Below, in pieces: positions 9,874 through 18,820 of a stretch of 62,704 bases of DNA. Each line of letters begins with the position of its first letter. The stretch's first letter is position 1. Source of the DNA: Roseateles koreensis (GTDB lineage Bacteria > Pseudomonadota > Gammaproteobacteria > Burkholderiales > Burkholderiaceae_C); NCBI RefSeq assembly GCF_028595305.1, contig NZ_JAQQXS010000022.1, forward strand, positions 1 to 62,704. The letters run 5' to 3'. Below the pieces are notes generated by a model. The model was not told the DNA's origin, made no database searches, and saw only the letters and a list, made by a program, of their open reading frames with translations. The position numbers were made by a program, and so were the translations under genes.

Positions 9874-10197
9874 GTGCAGCCCATTCTTTTTTCACGCCGC
9901 CAATTCAACCTCAGCCTTGCGCTGGCCAGCCTTTCATGCACCGTCGCCACGCGCGCCCACGCCGAGCCTGCCCACGTCAGCGAGGCCGATGAAACCGCGC
10001 AAGCCCTGGCCTATCGCCAGGACAGCAGCAAGGTCGATAGCAAGAAGTTCCCTCACCACGCTGCGATGCAACGCTGCAGCAATTGCAGCTTCTGGCAAGG
10101 CAAGCCGGATGACGCCTGGGCCGGCTGCGCCATGTTTGGCCGCAAGCACATCGCCCACACCGGATGGTGCCAAGCCTGGACCCCGCTGCCCGGCTGA
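9874..10197 (+). CDS. High-potential iron-sulfur protein (HiPIP), Tat-exported
   Basis: A 107-residue precursor. The leader has a twin-arginine motif (SRRQFNLSL, residues 7-15) with cleavage near residue 30 (TRAHA), consistent with export of a folded, cluster-loaded protein. The mature part has Cys68, Cys71, Cys85 and Cys99 (CSNC, GCAMFG, GWCQAW), the four ligands of the HiPIP [4Fe-4S] cluster. HiPIPs are soluble periplasmic one-electron carriers. GTG 9874 is supported by AAGGGAG ten bases upstream. It follows the PQQ dehydrogenase on the same strand, across a hairpin, which suggests that it accepts electrons from it or from its cytochrome. Confidence 0.9.
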   Translation: MQPILFSRRQFNLSLALASLSCTVATRAHAEPAHVSEADETAQALAYRQDSSKVDSKKFPHHAAMQRCSNCSFWQGKPDDAWAGCAMFGRKHIAHTGWCQAWTPLPG

Positions 10198-10205
10198 GAA
10201 ATTGC

Positions 10206-10229
10206 GCGCCCAGCGTCTTCTTCGGGCGC
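10206..10229. terminator. Hairpin between convergent HiPIP and TonB receptor genes
   Basis: GCGCCC (10206-10211) and GGGCGC (10224-10229) pair around a 12-base loop and are followed on the plus strand by TTTACT. The 33-base gap between two convergent stops makes a shared terminator reasonable, although the T-tract is short. Confidence 0.4.
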
Positions 10230-10230
10230 T

Positions 10231-12759
10231 TTACTCCCCGAAGGTGTAGCGCACGCCCACCCAGGCCGCCCGGGGAGCGCCGGGCGCAAAGAAGGTGCTG
10301 TGCACCAGGGGATAGTCGCCACCCGCGTTCTGGGGCAAGGGCCGGGCCTGGAAATTCCCACGCGCATCAAAGGCGTTCGCCCCGAGTTGCGCGGCGCTCA
10401 CATAACGGCGGTCCAGCGCGTTGTTGACCTGCACAAATGCTTGCAACGCGGGGCTGAAACGGTAGTCGCCGTGGAGGTTCAACACCGCGTAGCCGGGGCT
10501 GCGGCCCGGGCCGGTGTAGAACACCCCGTCGGGCTGATGCTGCGCGTTCTCGTTGCCCCGGGCCCTCGCTTCACTGACGGCATTCAGGTCCATGCCCACC
10601 CGCCATTGCGGCGCGAACGCCCAGTCGGCTGACAGCTTGAGCTGCTGGCGCGGCAACAAGGGGATGCGATCGCCAGGCTGAATTTGAATGGAGCCCTCGC
10701 CCCCCGGCTGCCCCGCCAAGGCGCCCGAATTGCTGCTGTTACCGGCGCCCGGCAGGGTTTCGCTGGACTGGTAGGTCGCGTCCAGCAGGCTGAAGCTCGC
10801 GGCCAGGCTCAGGGTGCGCGTCGGGTGTGCGTCAAGGCTGAACTCGAGGCCCTGGCGGCGTGTTTTGCCAAAATTTCGAAAGTAGCCGAAGCCGCTCACC
10901 CGGTCGCTCACGAACAGTAAATCGTCACGATTCTCCGCCCGGTAGAGACCCAGATGCCAGCTCAGATCACCCGGTTCGCCACCGGGCCAGCCCGTTTGAA
11001 CGCGGCCGCGCAAGCCCATCTCCACGTTGATCGTGACGACTTGCCGCAGCGGCGGGTCGCCGGCAAAAGCATTGGGCAGCTTGCAAGGGTTGGCGGGGTC
11101 GGCACACCCGAGTTCAACCGCGGTGGGCGCTCGCGTGCCCTGATTGGCGCCTGCATAAAAAGCCAGCCCGGGGCGAACATCCAAGGCCAACCCAAGCCCG
11201 GGGTTGAAGTGCGCGTACGCGGCATTGGCATCCAGCGAGCCCGCGCCTCCACCGGGCGTGAGTACGTCCTGGTTGCGCAGGTGATGGCGGTTGTAACGCC
11301 CAGACAACGTCAAGTGGGCCGCGTCATTCAGCGCCAGCACCGTACTGGCAAAGACGCTGGCCGTCTGGGTATGGCTGTTCAGGTTCACCCGGGCGTCAAA
11401 GGCGCCCTCGCCTTGCTGGCTGCCATCGGCAAACGCGCCCAGTCCCTCCACGGCGCTCACGGTGTGATCCGCGTTGAGCGCGCCGAACTGCGTCGCCTGG
11501 CGAAAATTCAGCTGAGCAACGTCCAGCGCCGCACCCAGCAACCATTGCTGCGCCACGCCCGCCAGCGTCCCCTGCCCCTCGGCCTGCACGTTGACGCCGG
11601 CGTTGTGTTGCGTGCTCTGCGTGGTGTTGAGCAGGCCATTGCAAACTAGCTGTGGCGCCAGATTCGCGGCGACTTGCGCCTGGCAATTGGCGCGCAGGCC
11701 CGCGAATGACACGCCAGCCGTGTCGGCTTGGCCCAGCGCGCTCTCATTCACATCACCATTGAGCGCTTGTGTGCGGATGTGGCGGTCATACACGTTGCCG
11801 GCCCACTGCACGCCCTGCTGCGTTTTTTGCCGCAAGGTGAGGTTGAACAATTGCGCTTGATTGCGCGTCCGGTCGGGCTGGCTGTAGACGCTGCGCCAAT
11901 TCGTCCGCAAGGCCGCTTGGGTCTGCAGGCCGTTGCCGGTCAACTCGTTGTCGGCCAAGGCAGCCGTCAGGCGCGCCTCCCCATTCGACCATTGCATGCC
12001 CAGCTTGCCGAACAGCTGGCGTACATCGCTGGGCGACGCGTCACGCCAGCCTTGCTCATGAAAACGCTGGCCGGTGAGGAACCAATGCCAAGCCCCTGCA
12101 AATCCGCCGGAACCACCGCTCTCGAACTGTGCGGCGCGGCGCCCGCCGCTGCCCCCTTCCAGTTGCAGCACCTGGCCCGGCGACGTCAGCCCGTCTTTGG
12201 TTTGCACAGCGATGGCGCCGCCCAGCGCATTCAAGCCAAACAAGGGATTGCTGCCAGGCATCAAGCTCACGCTTGAGATGGCTGAACGCGGGATCAAATC
12301 CCAGCTGACTACATCACCAAAAGGCTGATTCAGCCGCACGCCGTCCATGTACACCGACAAGCCCTGCGGCGTGCCCAGCAAGGGCGAGGCGGTGTAGCCC
12401 CGGTATTGCAAATCCATCTGAAATGGATTGCCCTGCATGTCATTGGCGCTGACCCCCTGAAGCTTGCGCACCAAATAGTCCGACAAATCCAAAGCGTGAC
12501 CGCGCGCCATGTCAGCTTCGTCAAAAGTCTGCACGGGCATGGCCAACCAGTCTTTGGGCACGCCTGAGCCTGGCACCCCACCCGGCCCCGGTGCAACGAT
12601 CTGCACGGCCGGCAGCACAAGTGCTTGGGCTTGCTGCGTATCGGCTGGATGGGCCGAATTGGGGTTTGCAGCCCAAGCCGCCGACCCACCGTTCAAGAGG
12701 AGCAGCGTGCCTGCTGCAATACCCGCCCGCCGTCGCTCAGATTTTCTCAACCGATTCAC
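10231..12759 (-). CDS. TonB-dependent outer membrane receptor, ligand unknown
   Basis: An 842-residue receptor from GTG 12759. It has a basic, hydrophobic signal peptide ending near GGSAAWA. The plug domain contains QYRGYTASPLLGTPQGLSVY and MDGVRLNQPFGDVVSW, then LMPGSNPLFGLNALGGAI. A long beta-barrel ends in VGVRYTFGE. The start lies inside the last codons of the activator gene (23-base overlap), so the two are translationally coupled. The frame could begin at 12831, but that would overlap the regulator further without looking like a leader. Ligand is not known. Its place in a PQQ/lanthanide-type alcohol locus suggests a metal chelate or cofactor; iron siderophore uptake cannot be excluded. 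Confidence 0.85.
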   Translation of the reverse strand: MNRLRKSERRRAGIAAGTLLLLNGGSAAWAANPNSAHPADTQQAQALVLPAVQIVAPGPGGVPGSGVPKDWLAMPVQTFDEADMARGHALDLSDYLVRKLQGVSANDMQGNPFQMDLQYRGYTASPLLGTPQGLSVYMDGVRLNQPFGDVVSWDLIPRSAISSVSLMPGSNPLFGLNALGGAIAVQTKDGLTSPGQVLQLEGGSGGRRAAQFESGGSGGFAGAWHWFLTGQRFHEQGWRDASPSDVRQLFGKLGMQWSNGEARLTAALADNELTGNGLQTQAALRTNWRSVYSQPDRTRNQAQLFNLTLRQKTQQGVQWAGNVYDRHIRTQALNGDVNESALGQADTAGVSFAGLRANCQAQVAANLAPQLVCNGLLNTTQSTQHNAGVNVQAEGQGTLAGVAQQWLLGAALDVAQLNFRQATQFGALNADHTVSAVEGLGAFADGSQQGEGAFDARVNLNSHTQTASVFASTVLALNDAAHLTLSGRYNRHHLRNQDVLTPGGGAGSLDANAAYAHFNPGLGLALDVRPGLAFYAGANQGTRAPTAVELGCADPANPCKLPNAFAGDPPLRQVVTINVEMGLRGRVQTGWPGGEPGDLSWHLGLYRAENRDDLLFVSDRVSGFGYFRNFGKTRRQGLEFSLDAHPTRTLSLAASFSLLDATYQSSETLPGAGNSSNSGALAGQPGGEGSIQIQPGDRIPLLPRQQLKLSADWAFAPQWRVGMDLNAVSEARARGNENAQHQPDGVFYTGPGRSPGYAVLNLHGDYRFSPALQAFVQVNNALDRRYVSAAQLGANAFDARGNFQARPLPQNAGGDYPLVHSTFFAPGAPRAAWVGVRYTFGE

Positions 12760-14956
12760 CGACGTTCTTGAGCAGCTTTCGATAGATGGTGTTGCGGCTG
12801 ATGCCCAGCTGTTTGGACGCTGCGGACACATTGCCGCCCACGGCGGCCAGCACCTTGCGGATCATGTCAATTTCCGCTTGCTCCAGGGTGTGCTGGGGCA
12901 CCGGCGTATAGCCGCCAAGCACGGCGGTTTGGGTGCTGCGCATGGCCAACTCGTGGGGTGGGCAGGATTCGAACACGAGTGGGTTCAAAAAACTCGCATC
13001 AATGGCTTGCCGCTCGCCCGAGGGCTTGAACGGTGTGCTGTGGCACTGCGGCACCGGGCTGCTTTCATCGGCAGTAACGCCCTGCCTGTCGGCACCTTCG
13101 GCCACCGGAGACAAAGGCACGTCAACGGCCGCCAGCTGGAGAGAAATACACTGCCCCAGTTGGGCCTGCGCCTCCTCCAGAAAATCGTCCGACAGATGGC
13201 TACAGTTGATCTGCGCTTCACCGGCAGACATGACTGCTGCCGTGCGCAGCACATTGGCCAGTTGGCGGATGTTGCCGGGCCAGCTATAGCACTGAAACAG
13301 CTGCCGCACCTTGGCACTCAAGGTGGGCGGATCGTGAGGCCGCTCGGTCAACAAAATACGGCGGACGATGGCCTCGAGGTCACTGCGCTCACGCAGGGCC
13401 GGCAGCCGCACGGCCAGGCCGTTGAGGCGGTAATACAGGTCTTCACGAAAGGTTTGCGCAGCAATCATCTCGCGCAGATTGCGGTGGGTGGCACAGAACA
13501 CGGCGATGTCCACGGCGATGGATTTATTCGAGCCCAAGGGCGTGACGCTGCGCTCTTGCAGCACGCGCAGGAGCCGGGCCTGCAAGGGCTGCGGCATGTC
13601 GCCAATTTCATCCAGAAACAAGGTGCCGCCATTGGCCTGCAAAATGCGACCCACCGCCCCCTTGCGGCGTGCACCGGTGAAGGCGCCGTCTTCGTAGCCG
13701 AACAGCTCCGCCTCGATCAAAGTTTCCGGAATCGACGCGCAATTGACCGCAACAAAGGGCTGGCGTGCGCGCTTGGAGTCCACATGCACGGCCCGCGCCA
13801 GCAGTTCTTTGCCGGTGCCCGTTTCACCCAGGATCAGCAAAGGGATGTCACGGTCCAGCACGCGCTGCACCTTGCCGACGAGCACCTCCACCTGCGCATC
13901 ACCTGTGCGCAGGTATTGCAGGCCTGACAGTTTGCAGCCACCGCTGGAGCCACTGTTGGCGCTGCGGGCGTCGTCGTCGCACGGCTCGGCGGCAGGGGCA
14001 ATCTCTTCGACCACCTGCCGCTCGACCTCATCACCCGCCAAGCCCAGGCCGGCCACGACAGGGCGCGAGGGCCAGTCAAAACGGGCGCTGACATAGACCC
14101 CCTGCCCGCTGAGCAGCTTGAGCTGCATGGGCGCCGACATAGGCATGCGGAAATGGTCGTAAATGGCCGCCGTGGTGGTGCCCAAAAGGCCAGACAAGGT
14201 TTGCGCACGCAGCGCCGCGCCGCTCAGGCCCAGTTGGTCCAGTGCGCCCCGATTGGCGCCCAGCAGCCGACCATCAGCGCCCACCACCAAAATGCCCTCC
14301 AGCAAGGTGCCGATGAACTCGGCCCGGCTGTGGAAGTGCAGGCGCAAGCGGTTGTTGCAATCGTCGGACAGCCAATGGTTCTCGATCATGCGGGCCGACA
14401 TGCGCACCAGCCCCATGGTGTGCTGGTGATAGCTGCGTTGGTCGCCCGAGACGTCCAGCACGCCGAGCATATTGCCACGCGGGTCGAAGATGGGCGCTGC
14501 CGAACAGGTCAAAAAACTGTTGGCGTGGATGAAATGCTCCGGCCCATGCACCAGGGTGGCCGTGCCTTCAAACAAGGCCGTGCCCACGGCATTGGTGCCC
14601 ATCGAATGCTCGGCCCAGTTGGCCCCCGGCGCCAGCGCCACCTTGTCGGCGCGGGCCAGAAAATCATCGTCGCCGACTGAATGCAAGACCGTGCCCGCCG
14701 CGTCGGTCAGCACGATCATGCTGTCGGTGTTGCGGATCTGCTCGAACAGCATGTGCATCACCGGCGCCGCGTGCAAGTAGAGCCGCCGATTGCGCTCCCT
14801 GGCCAGCGTCAGGTCGCTGCGCACCATGGGCTCCACCGCCAGTCGGGCATCACGGGACAAGCCCAGCCCCGCACTGCGTTGATGCGAGCGTTCGATGAAA
14901 GCGGCCCGTGGCAGGGCAGCGGCCGCAACGTCAACTTCTCGGTTGGACGTCGTCAT
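12737..14956 (-). CDS. AcoR-like sigma-54-dependent transcriptional activator
   Basis: A 739-residue enhancer-binding protein. The N-terminal part is a GAF-type sensor (residues about 40-210), followed by a PAS-like segment (FIGTLLEGILVVGADGRLLG). The AAA+ domain has Walker A GETGTGKE (about 378), the sigma-54 contact loop GAFTGA (about 425) and Walker B GGTLFLDEIG (about 448). A Fis-type helix-turn-helix closes the protein (GGNVSAASKQLGISRNTIY). AcoR relatives respond to acetoin, alcohols or aldehydes. ATG 14956 is preferred because AAGGA lies upstream at usable spacing. It is divergent from the cytochrome c operon, and three sigma-54 promoters in the locus (7601, 7822, 15117) are its likely targets. 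Confidence 0.92.
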   Translation of the reverse strand: MTTSNREVDVAAAALPRAAFIERSHQRSAGLGLSRDARLAVEPMVRSDLTLARERNRRLYLHAAPVMHMLFEQIRNTDSMIVLTDAAGTVLHSVGDDDFLARADKVALAPGANWAEHSMGTNAVGTALFEGTATLVHGPEHFIHANSFLTCSAAPIFDPRGNMLGVLDVSGDQRSYHQHTMGLVRMSARMIENHWLSDDCNNRLRLHFHSRAEFIGTLLEGILVVGADGRLLGANRGALDQLGLSGAALRAQTLSGLLGTTTAAIYDHFRMPMSAPMQLKLLSGQGVYVSARFDWPSRPVVAGLGLAGDEVERQVVEEIAPAAEPCDDDARSANSGSSGGCKLSGLQYLRTGDAQVEVLVGKVQRVLDRDIPLLILGETGTGKELLARAVHVDSKRARQPFVAVNCASIPETLIEAELFGYEDGAFTGARRKGAVGRILQANGGTLFLDEIGDMPQPLQARLLRVLQERSVTPLGSNKSIAVDIAVFCATHRNLREMIAAQTFREDLYYRLNGLAVRLPALRERSDLEAIVRRILLTERPHDPPTLSAKVRQLFQCYSWPGNIRQLANVLRTAAVMSAGEAQINCSHLSDDFLEEAQAQLGQCISLQLAAVDVPLSPVAEGADRQGVTADESSPVPQCHSTPFKPSGERQAIDASFLNPLVFESCPPHELAMRSTQTAVLGGYTPVPQHTLEQAEIDMIRKVLAAVGGNVSAASKQLGISRNTIYRKLLKNVGESVEKI

Positions 14957-15116
14957 GATGCAGATCCTTTTTGCCGCCATGCGGCTTGTCTCTTTATTGT
15001 TCGCCCTACCTGATGCTGAGCGACGGATGGGTCAGGCTGATCTTGCGATTCGCTGTGCTTCTTGTCCATGGAACATTCCCGAGGCGGGGCTGTGTCAGTT
15101 TGGAACACCCGCAGCT

Positions 15117-15131
15117 TGGCACAGAGCTTGC
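15117..15131 (+). promoter_or_regulatory. Sigma-54 (-24/-12) promoter of the cytochrome c - pqqU operon
   Basis: TGGCACAGAGCTTGC, followed by A, has intact TGGCAC and TTGCA halves with exact GG-N10-GC spacing. Predicted start is near 15143, about 65 bases before ATG 15208. It should drive all five genes to 20335, as gaps between them are small. Confidence 0.87.
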
Positions 15132-15207
15132 AATCGTCGGGCTCCAAAGCCCTGAAGACGGCCCCAGGCCGCGCAGCCAATCCATGCCAACCATCCAGGA
15201 GACAAGC

Positions 15208-15729
15208 ATGACCTACCCGACGAACACACCCCTGCCCCCCGCCCCAACGCGACGCCGCAAAGCATTTTGGCTGGGCGGCCTGACCTGCACCTTGCTGCTG
15301 AGCGGCCTGGCGTGGTCGCATGGCGACGTCACCCCCCAGGCTGTAGACACCAGCACCCTGCCCCGACTGGGAGAGGGCTGGCGCGCCGAAAACCCCTACC
15401 GCGCCAACGAGGCAGCCATCAAGGTCGGCACCTCGGCCTTTGGACAGAATTGCGCCCGTTGCCACGGCCTGGAGGCGGTGTCAGGTGGCATCGCACCCGA
15501 TCTGCGCCGGCTCGATAACGACTGCGCCAGCCTCAAAGACGCCAAACGCAGGGATGCCTGCGTGAAGGACAACGACGACTACTTCCTCACCACCGTGCGC
15601 CATGGCCGCAGCCGCAACGGCGCAGTCTATATGCCGCCTTTTGAGGGAACTTTTGATCAAGAAGCCATCTGGGCGATCAAGAGCTACCTCGAAACCCGGC
15701 GCGAAAAACCACTGCAGGCGGCGCAATGA
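15208..15729 (+). CDS. Cytochrome c (PedF/cytochrome c550 type)
   Basis: A 173-residue monohaem cytochrome with an N-terminal membrane/signal segment (KAFWLGGLTCTLLLSGLAWS). The haem site is NCARCHGLEAVSGG, and a likely axial Met lies in AVYMPPFEG. The pattern TVRHGRSRNGAVYMPPFEG matches cytochrome c550 proteins encoded with PQQ alcohol dehydrogenases (PedF). It should take electrons from the quinoprotein in the periplasm. AGGAGA lies seven bases before ATG 15208. The stop overlaps the next start (ATGA at 15726-15729). First gene of the sigma-54 operon. Confidence 0.9.
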   Translation: MTYPTNTPLPPAPTRRRKAFWLGGLTCTLLLSGLAWSHGDVTPQAVDTSTLPRLGEGWRAENPYRANEAAIKVGTSAFGQNCARCHGLEAVSGGIAPDLRRLDNDCASLKDAKRRDACVKDNDDYFLTTVRHGRSRNGAVYMPPFEGTFDQEAIWAIKSYLETRREKPLQAAQ

Positions 15730-16562
15730 ACGCCCAGCGCCGCGCCTGGCTGGCACGCGCCGCATCAGCGGCCCTGCTGGCCCACTTTGCCGGCCCCGCC
15801 GAGGCAACCAGCCTGAGCAAGATCCGCGAACGCGGCACCTTGCGGGTAGGCATCTACCAAGACATGCCGCCCTTTCACGTGGCCGGCCTGGGGGTGGATG
15901 TGGACCTCGCTCAGGCCTTGGCACAGGCCTTGGGCGTCAAGCTCAGCCTGTTGCCCTTCAACGCCGACGAGAACATGCTGGACGACCTGCGCAATATGGT
16001 CTGGAAAGGCCACTACCTCGGCTACGGCCCCGCCGACGTGTTGATGCATGTGCCAGTCGACCGCCCGCTCATGGACGCCTGCCCCCAGGTGCAGATCCTG
16101 GCGCCCTACTACCGGGAGCGGGTCATGATCGCCCGCGACGTGCACAAGCTGCCGCGGCTGGAACAACTGTCGCAAATCGGCACGCAAACCATCGCCGTAC
16201 CCGGCCAAACCCTGGCCGGCTGGCTGTTGTTGGGTGCGGATCAAGGCGCCTACCGCCAGCAACTCAGCACCCAATGGCCGGACGGCTGCGCCTGCGCGCA
16301 AGCCTTGCAGCGGGGTGAGGTGGCGGCAGCCGCCGGGCTGGCTTCAGAGCTGCAGAGCATCTTGCGCGATCAGCCCCAGTACGCCATTGAAGCGCTACCG
16401 CTGCCGCGCCTGCCCCGCGAAGGCTGGGCCATCGGCCTGGCCGTCAAGGCCGGTGAAACAGAACTCGCGCGGACGCTGCAAGAAGCCGTCAGCACTTTGA
16501 GCCAAACCGGCAGCCTGCGAACCCTCTTCGAGGCGCACAAGGTGGGCTGGACGCCGGTCTGA
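15726..16562 (+). CDS. MoxJ/XoxJ-like periplasmic binding protein linked to quinoprotein dehydrogenase
   Basis: A 278-residue solute-binding-fold protein with a signal peptide ending near AGPAEA and the RGTLRVGIYQDMPPFHV start of family 3 binding proteins. The motif GYGPADVLMHVPVDRPLM is typical of the quinoprotein dehydrogenase-associated group (MoxJ, XoxJ, PedG-like). These proteins are not ABC transporter receptors. XoxJ is thought to help activate or assemble the dehydrogenase, and no transporter genes adjoin it here. Four-base overlap with the cytochrome gene. Confidence 0.87.
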   Translation: MNAQRRAWLARAASAALLAHFAGPAEATSLSKIRERGTLRVGIYQDMPPFHVAGLGVDVDLAQALAQALGVKLSLLPFNADENMLDDLRNMVWKGHYLGYGPADVLMHVPVDRPLMDACPQVQILAPYYRERVMIARDVHKLPRLEQLSQIGTQTIAVPGQTLAGWLLLGADQGAYRQQLSTQWPDGCACAQALQRGEVAAAAGLASELQSILRDQPQYAIEALPLPRLPREGWAIGLAVKAGETELARTLQEAVSTLSQTGSLRTLFEAHKVGWTPV

Positions 16563-16570
16563 ACCCGCGC

Positions 16571-16594
16571 GTTCGGACTCAGCTTGTCGAAGCC
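16571..16594. repeat. REP-like dispersed repeat, copy 1
   Basis: This 24-base segment matches the reverse complement of 62394-62417 at 22 of 24 positions; the shared core is CTTCGACAAGCT. It lies between the stop of the MoxJ-like gene and pqqU, where it may form RNA structure and affect readthrough. Similar short intergenic elements are common in proteobacterial genomes. Confidence 0.7.
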
Positions 16595-16643
16595 CCGCCG
16601 CCTATTTGAAGAAGTATTGAAGCATCAAACAAAGCCCACATCC

Positions 16644-18803
16644 ATGTCCACTCCCTTCCAATTTCGCCAATGGGCGCGCCTCGCCAGCCCGTGCTGCCTG
16701 TTGGCCGTGCCGACCTTGAGCCTGGCCCAGCAAGCTGAGGCCCCTTTTGCTCCCGTTATGCTTGAACGCACCGTGATCAGCGCCACACGCAGCGCGGTGC
16801 AGCCCTTCAACACCCCCGCGGCCATCAGCCGGGTCGACGGCGACGAACTGCGCGACAGCCACGCCCAGATCAATATCTCGGAGGGCTTGAGCGGCGTGCC
16901 GGGCCTGCTCGCGCGGGATCGGCAAAATTACGCCCAGGACGTTCAGTTGTCCGTGCGGGGCTTTGGTGCCCGCGCGAGTTTTGGCATTCGCGGCGTGCGC
17001 CTGTATGTGGACGGCATCCCCGCCACCCTGCCTGACGGCCAAGGCCAGATCAGCCATGTCGAGCTGGGTTCGGTCGAACGCATTGAGGTATTGCGCGGCC
17101 CGTTTTCAGCGCTGTACGGCAACGCCTCAGGCGGCGTGATTCAGGTGTTCACTGAAGACGGCAGCGCGCCACCGCGCCTGAGCTTCAACGTCGCGGCGGG
17201 CAGCGATGGGCTGCACCGCCTGAGCGCGCAAGCCCGAGGCGCCACAGACGCCGGCCTGAACTACACACTGGGTGCCAGCCGCTTCCAGACGGAGGGATAT
17301 CGCCAGCACAGCGACACCGATCGCCGCTTGGCTAACGCCAAACTCAGCTGGCAACTCGACCCGCAAAGCCGCCTCACCCTGGTGTTGAATGCGCTCGACT
17401 TGCCGCAGGCCCAAGACCCCATGGGGTTGTCTCGCGCACAGCTGGCCGGCGACCCGCGTGGCGTGGACTCTAGCGCGCTCAGTTTCAACACCCGCAAGAC
17501 CCTGAAACAAACTCAGATGGGTGCCAGCATTGACCGGCAACTCGACGCCAACAACACCGTGCAGCTGACGGTGTATGGCGGCAGCCGCAGCACCGAGCAG
17601 TTTCAGTCCATCCCCGTCGCTGCGCAAAAAAGCCCCTTGCATCCTGGCGGCGCGATCGACCTGCACCGCGACTATGAGGGCGCCGACCTGCGTTGGAGCG
17701 GCAAGGCCAACAGCGGCTTGGGGCCCATCAACTGGACCGGCGGCCTCGCCTATGACTTGTTGAAAGAGCATCGCCAGGGCTACCAAAACTTCATCGGCAG
17801 CAGCTTGGGCGTGCAAGGCGCGCTGCGCCGCGATGAAAACAACACCGTCAGCAGTACCGATCCTTATGTGCAGGCCAACTGGCAGTTAGCACCCCAGATC
17901 AGCCTGAACGCGGGCGTGCGCCATTCCCAGCTGAACTTCAAATCCCAAGACCACTACGTCACCGCCAGCAATCCGGACGACAGCGGCAGCGCTCATTTCA
18001 GCGCCACCCTGCCCGTGCTGGGCCTGCTGTGGGCCGTGAGCCCCACCCTGCATGCCTACGCCACCGCAGGCCGGGGCTTTGAAACACCGACGCTCAACGA
18101 GCTGTCTTACCGGCCCAGCGGTGCCTCCGGGCTCAACTTCGCCTTGCAGGCCGCCCACAGCGACAGCATCGAATTGGGTGTGAAGTTGTCCAACAGCCCT
18201 CAGTGGGGAGAACTGGCCGCGTCGGTGTTCCAGACCGGCACAGACCAGGAGATCGTCACCCAAACCAACCTCGGCGGGAGAGCCACCTACCAAAATGCGG
18301 GCCGCACCCGCCGCCTCGGTTTTGAGTTGGCCTGGGCCAAAGCCCTGCTGCCCAATTTGCGCACCCAACTGGCCTATACCGCCCTGGACGCTGAATACCG
18401 CGATGGCTACATGACCTGCACCGCCACGCCTTGCGCCACCGCCAATCAAAGCGTAGCCGCTGGCAACAAGATGCCCGGTATCGCCAAGCACGCTCTGTTC
18501 GCGGCGCTTAACTGGGCGCCGCCCCAAGGCTGGCGCGCCGGTGTTGAAGCCCGGGCGTTGAGCCGCATCTACGTCAACGACCTCAACACCGACGCCGCAG
18601 CCGGCTACACCACGCTGGCCGCCAACGCCGGCTACGTGCTGGCCCTGGGGGCATGGGATCTCAACGCCATGGTGCGTGTCGATAACCTGTTAGATCAGCG
18701 TTATGTGGGTTCGGTCATCGTCAACGAAGGCAACGCCCGTTACTTTGAGCCCGCACCGGGCCGAACCTGGCTGGCCAGCGCCACCGCCAGCCTCAAGTTC
18801 TGA
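16644..18803 (+). CDS. pqqU: TonB-dependent PQQ receptor, PqqU (YncD) type
   Basis: A 719-residue outer membrane receptor with a signal peptide ending near TLSLAQ. The plug is strikingly like E. coli YncD/PqqU: DRQNYAQDVQLSVRGFGARA, then GIRGVRLYVDGIPATLPDGQ and EVLRGPFSALYGNASGGV. The barrel ends in LASATASLKF with a C-terminal Phe. PqqU imports pyrroloquinoline quinone with TonB energy. ATG 16644 is chosen over a TTG at 16584, which would add an unlikely stretch before the signal peptide. Lying in one operon with the cytochrome, MoxJ-like and YncE-like genes supports PQQ as ligand. The name follows motif recall, not an alignment. Confidence 0.87.
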   Translation: MSTPFQFRQWARLASPCCLLAVPTLSLAQQAEAPFAPVMLERTVISATRSAVQPFNTPAAISRVDGDELRDSHAQINISEGLSGVPGLLARDRQNYAQDVQLSVRGFGARASFGIRGVRLYVDGIPATLPDGQGQISHVELGSVERIEVLRGPFSALYGNASGGVIQVFTEDGSAPPRLSFNVAAGSDGLHRLSAQARGATDAGLNYTLGASRFQTEGYRQHSDTDRRLANAKLSWQLDPQSRLTLVLNALDLPQAQDPMGLSRAQLAGDPRGVDSSALSFNTRKTLKQTQMGASIDRQLDANNTVQLTVYGGSRSTEQFQSIPVAAQKSPLHPGGAIDLHRDYEGADLRWSGKANSGLGPINWTGGLAYDLLKEHRQGYQNFIGSSLGVQGALRRDENNTVSSTDPYVQANWQLAPQISLNAGVRHSQLNFKSQDHYVTASNPDDSGSAHFSATLPVLGLLWAVSPTLHAYATAGRGFETPTLNELSYRPSGASGLNFALQAAHSDSIELGVKLSNSPQWGELAASVFQTGTDQEIVTQTNLGGRATYQNAGRTRRLGFELAWAKALLPNLRTQLAYTALDAEYRDGYMTCTATPCATANQSVAAGNKMPGIAKHALFAALNWAPPQGWRAGVEARALSRIYVNDLNTDAAAGYTTLAANAGYVLALGAWDLNAMVRVDNLLDQRYVGSVIVNEGNARYFEPAPGRTWLASATASLKF

Positions 18804-18820
18804 GCCGCGCAAGGCCCTCG

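Noticed and set aside
12509-13927. Plus-strand 472-codon frame opposite the activator and receptor
   Set aside because: Antisense shadow of well-supported genes.
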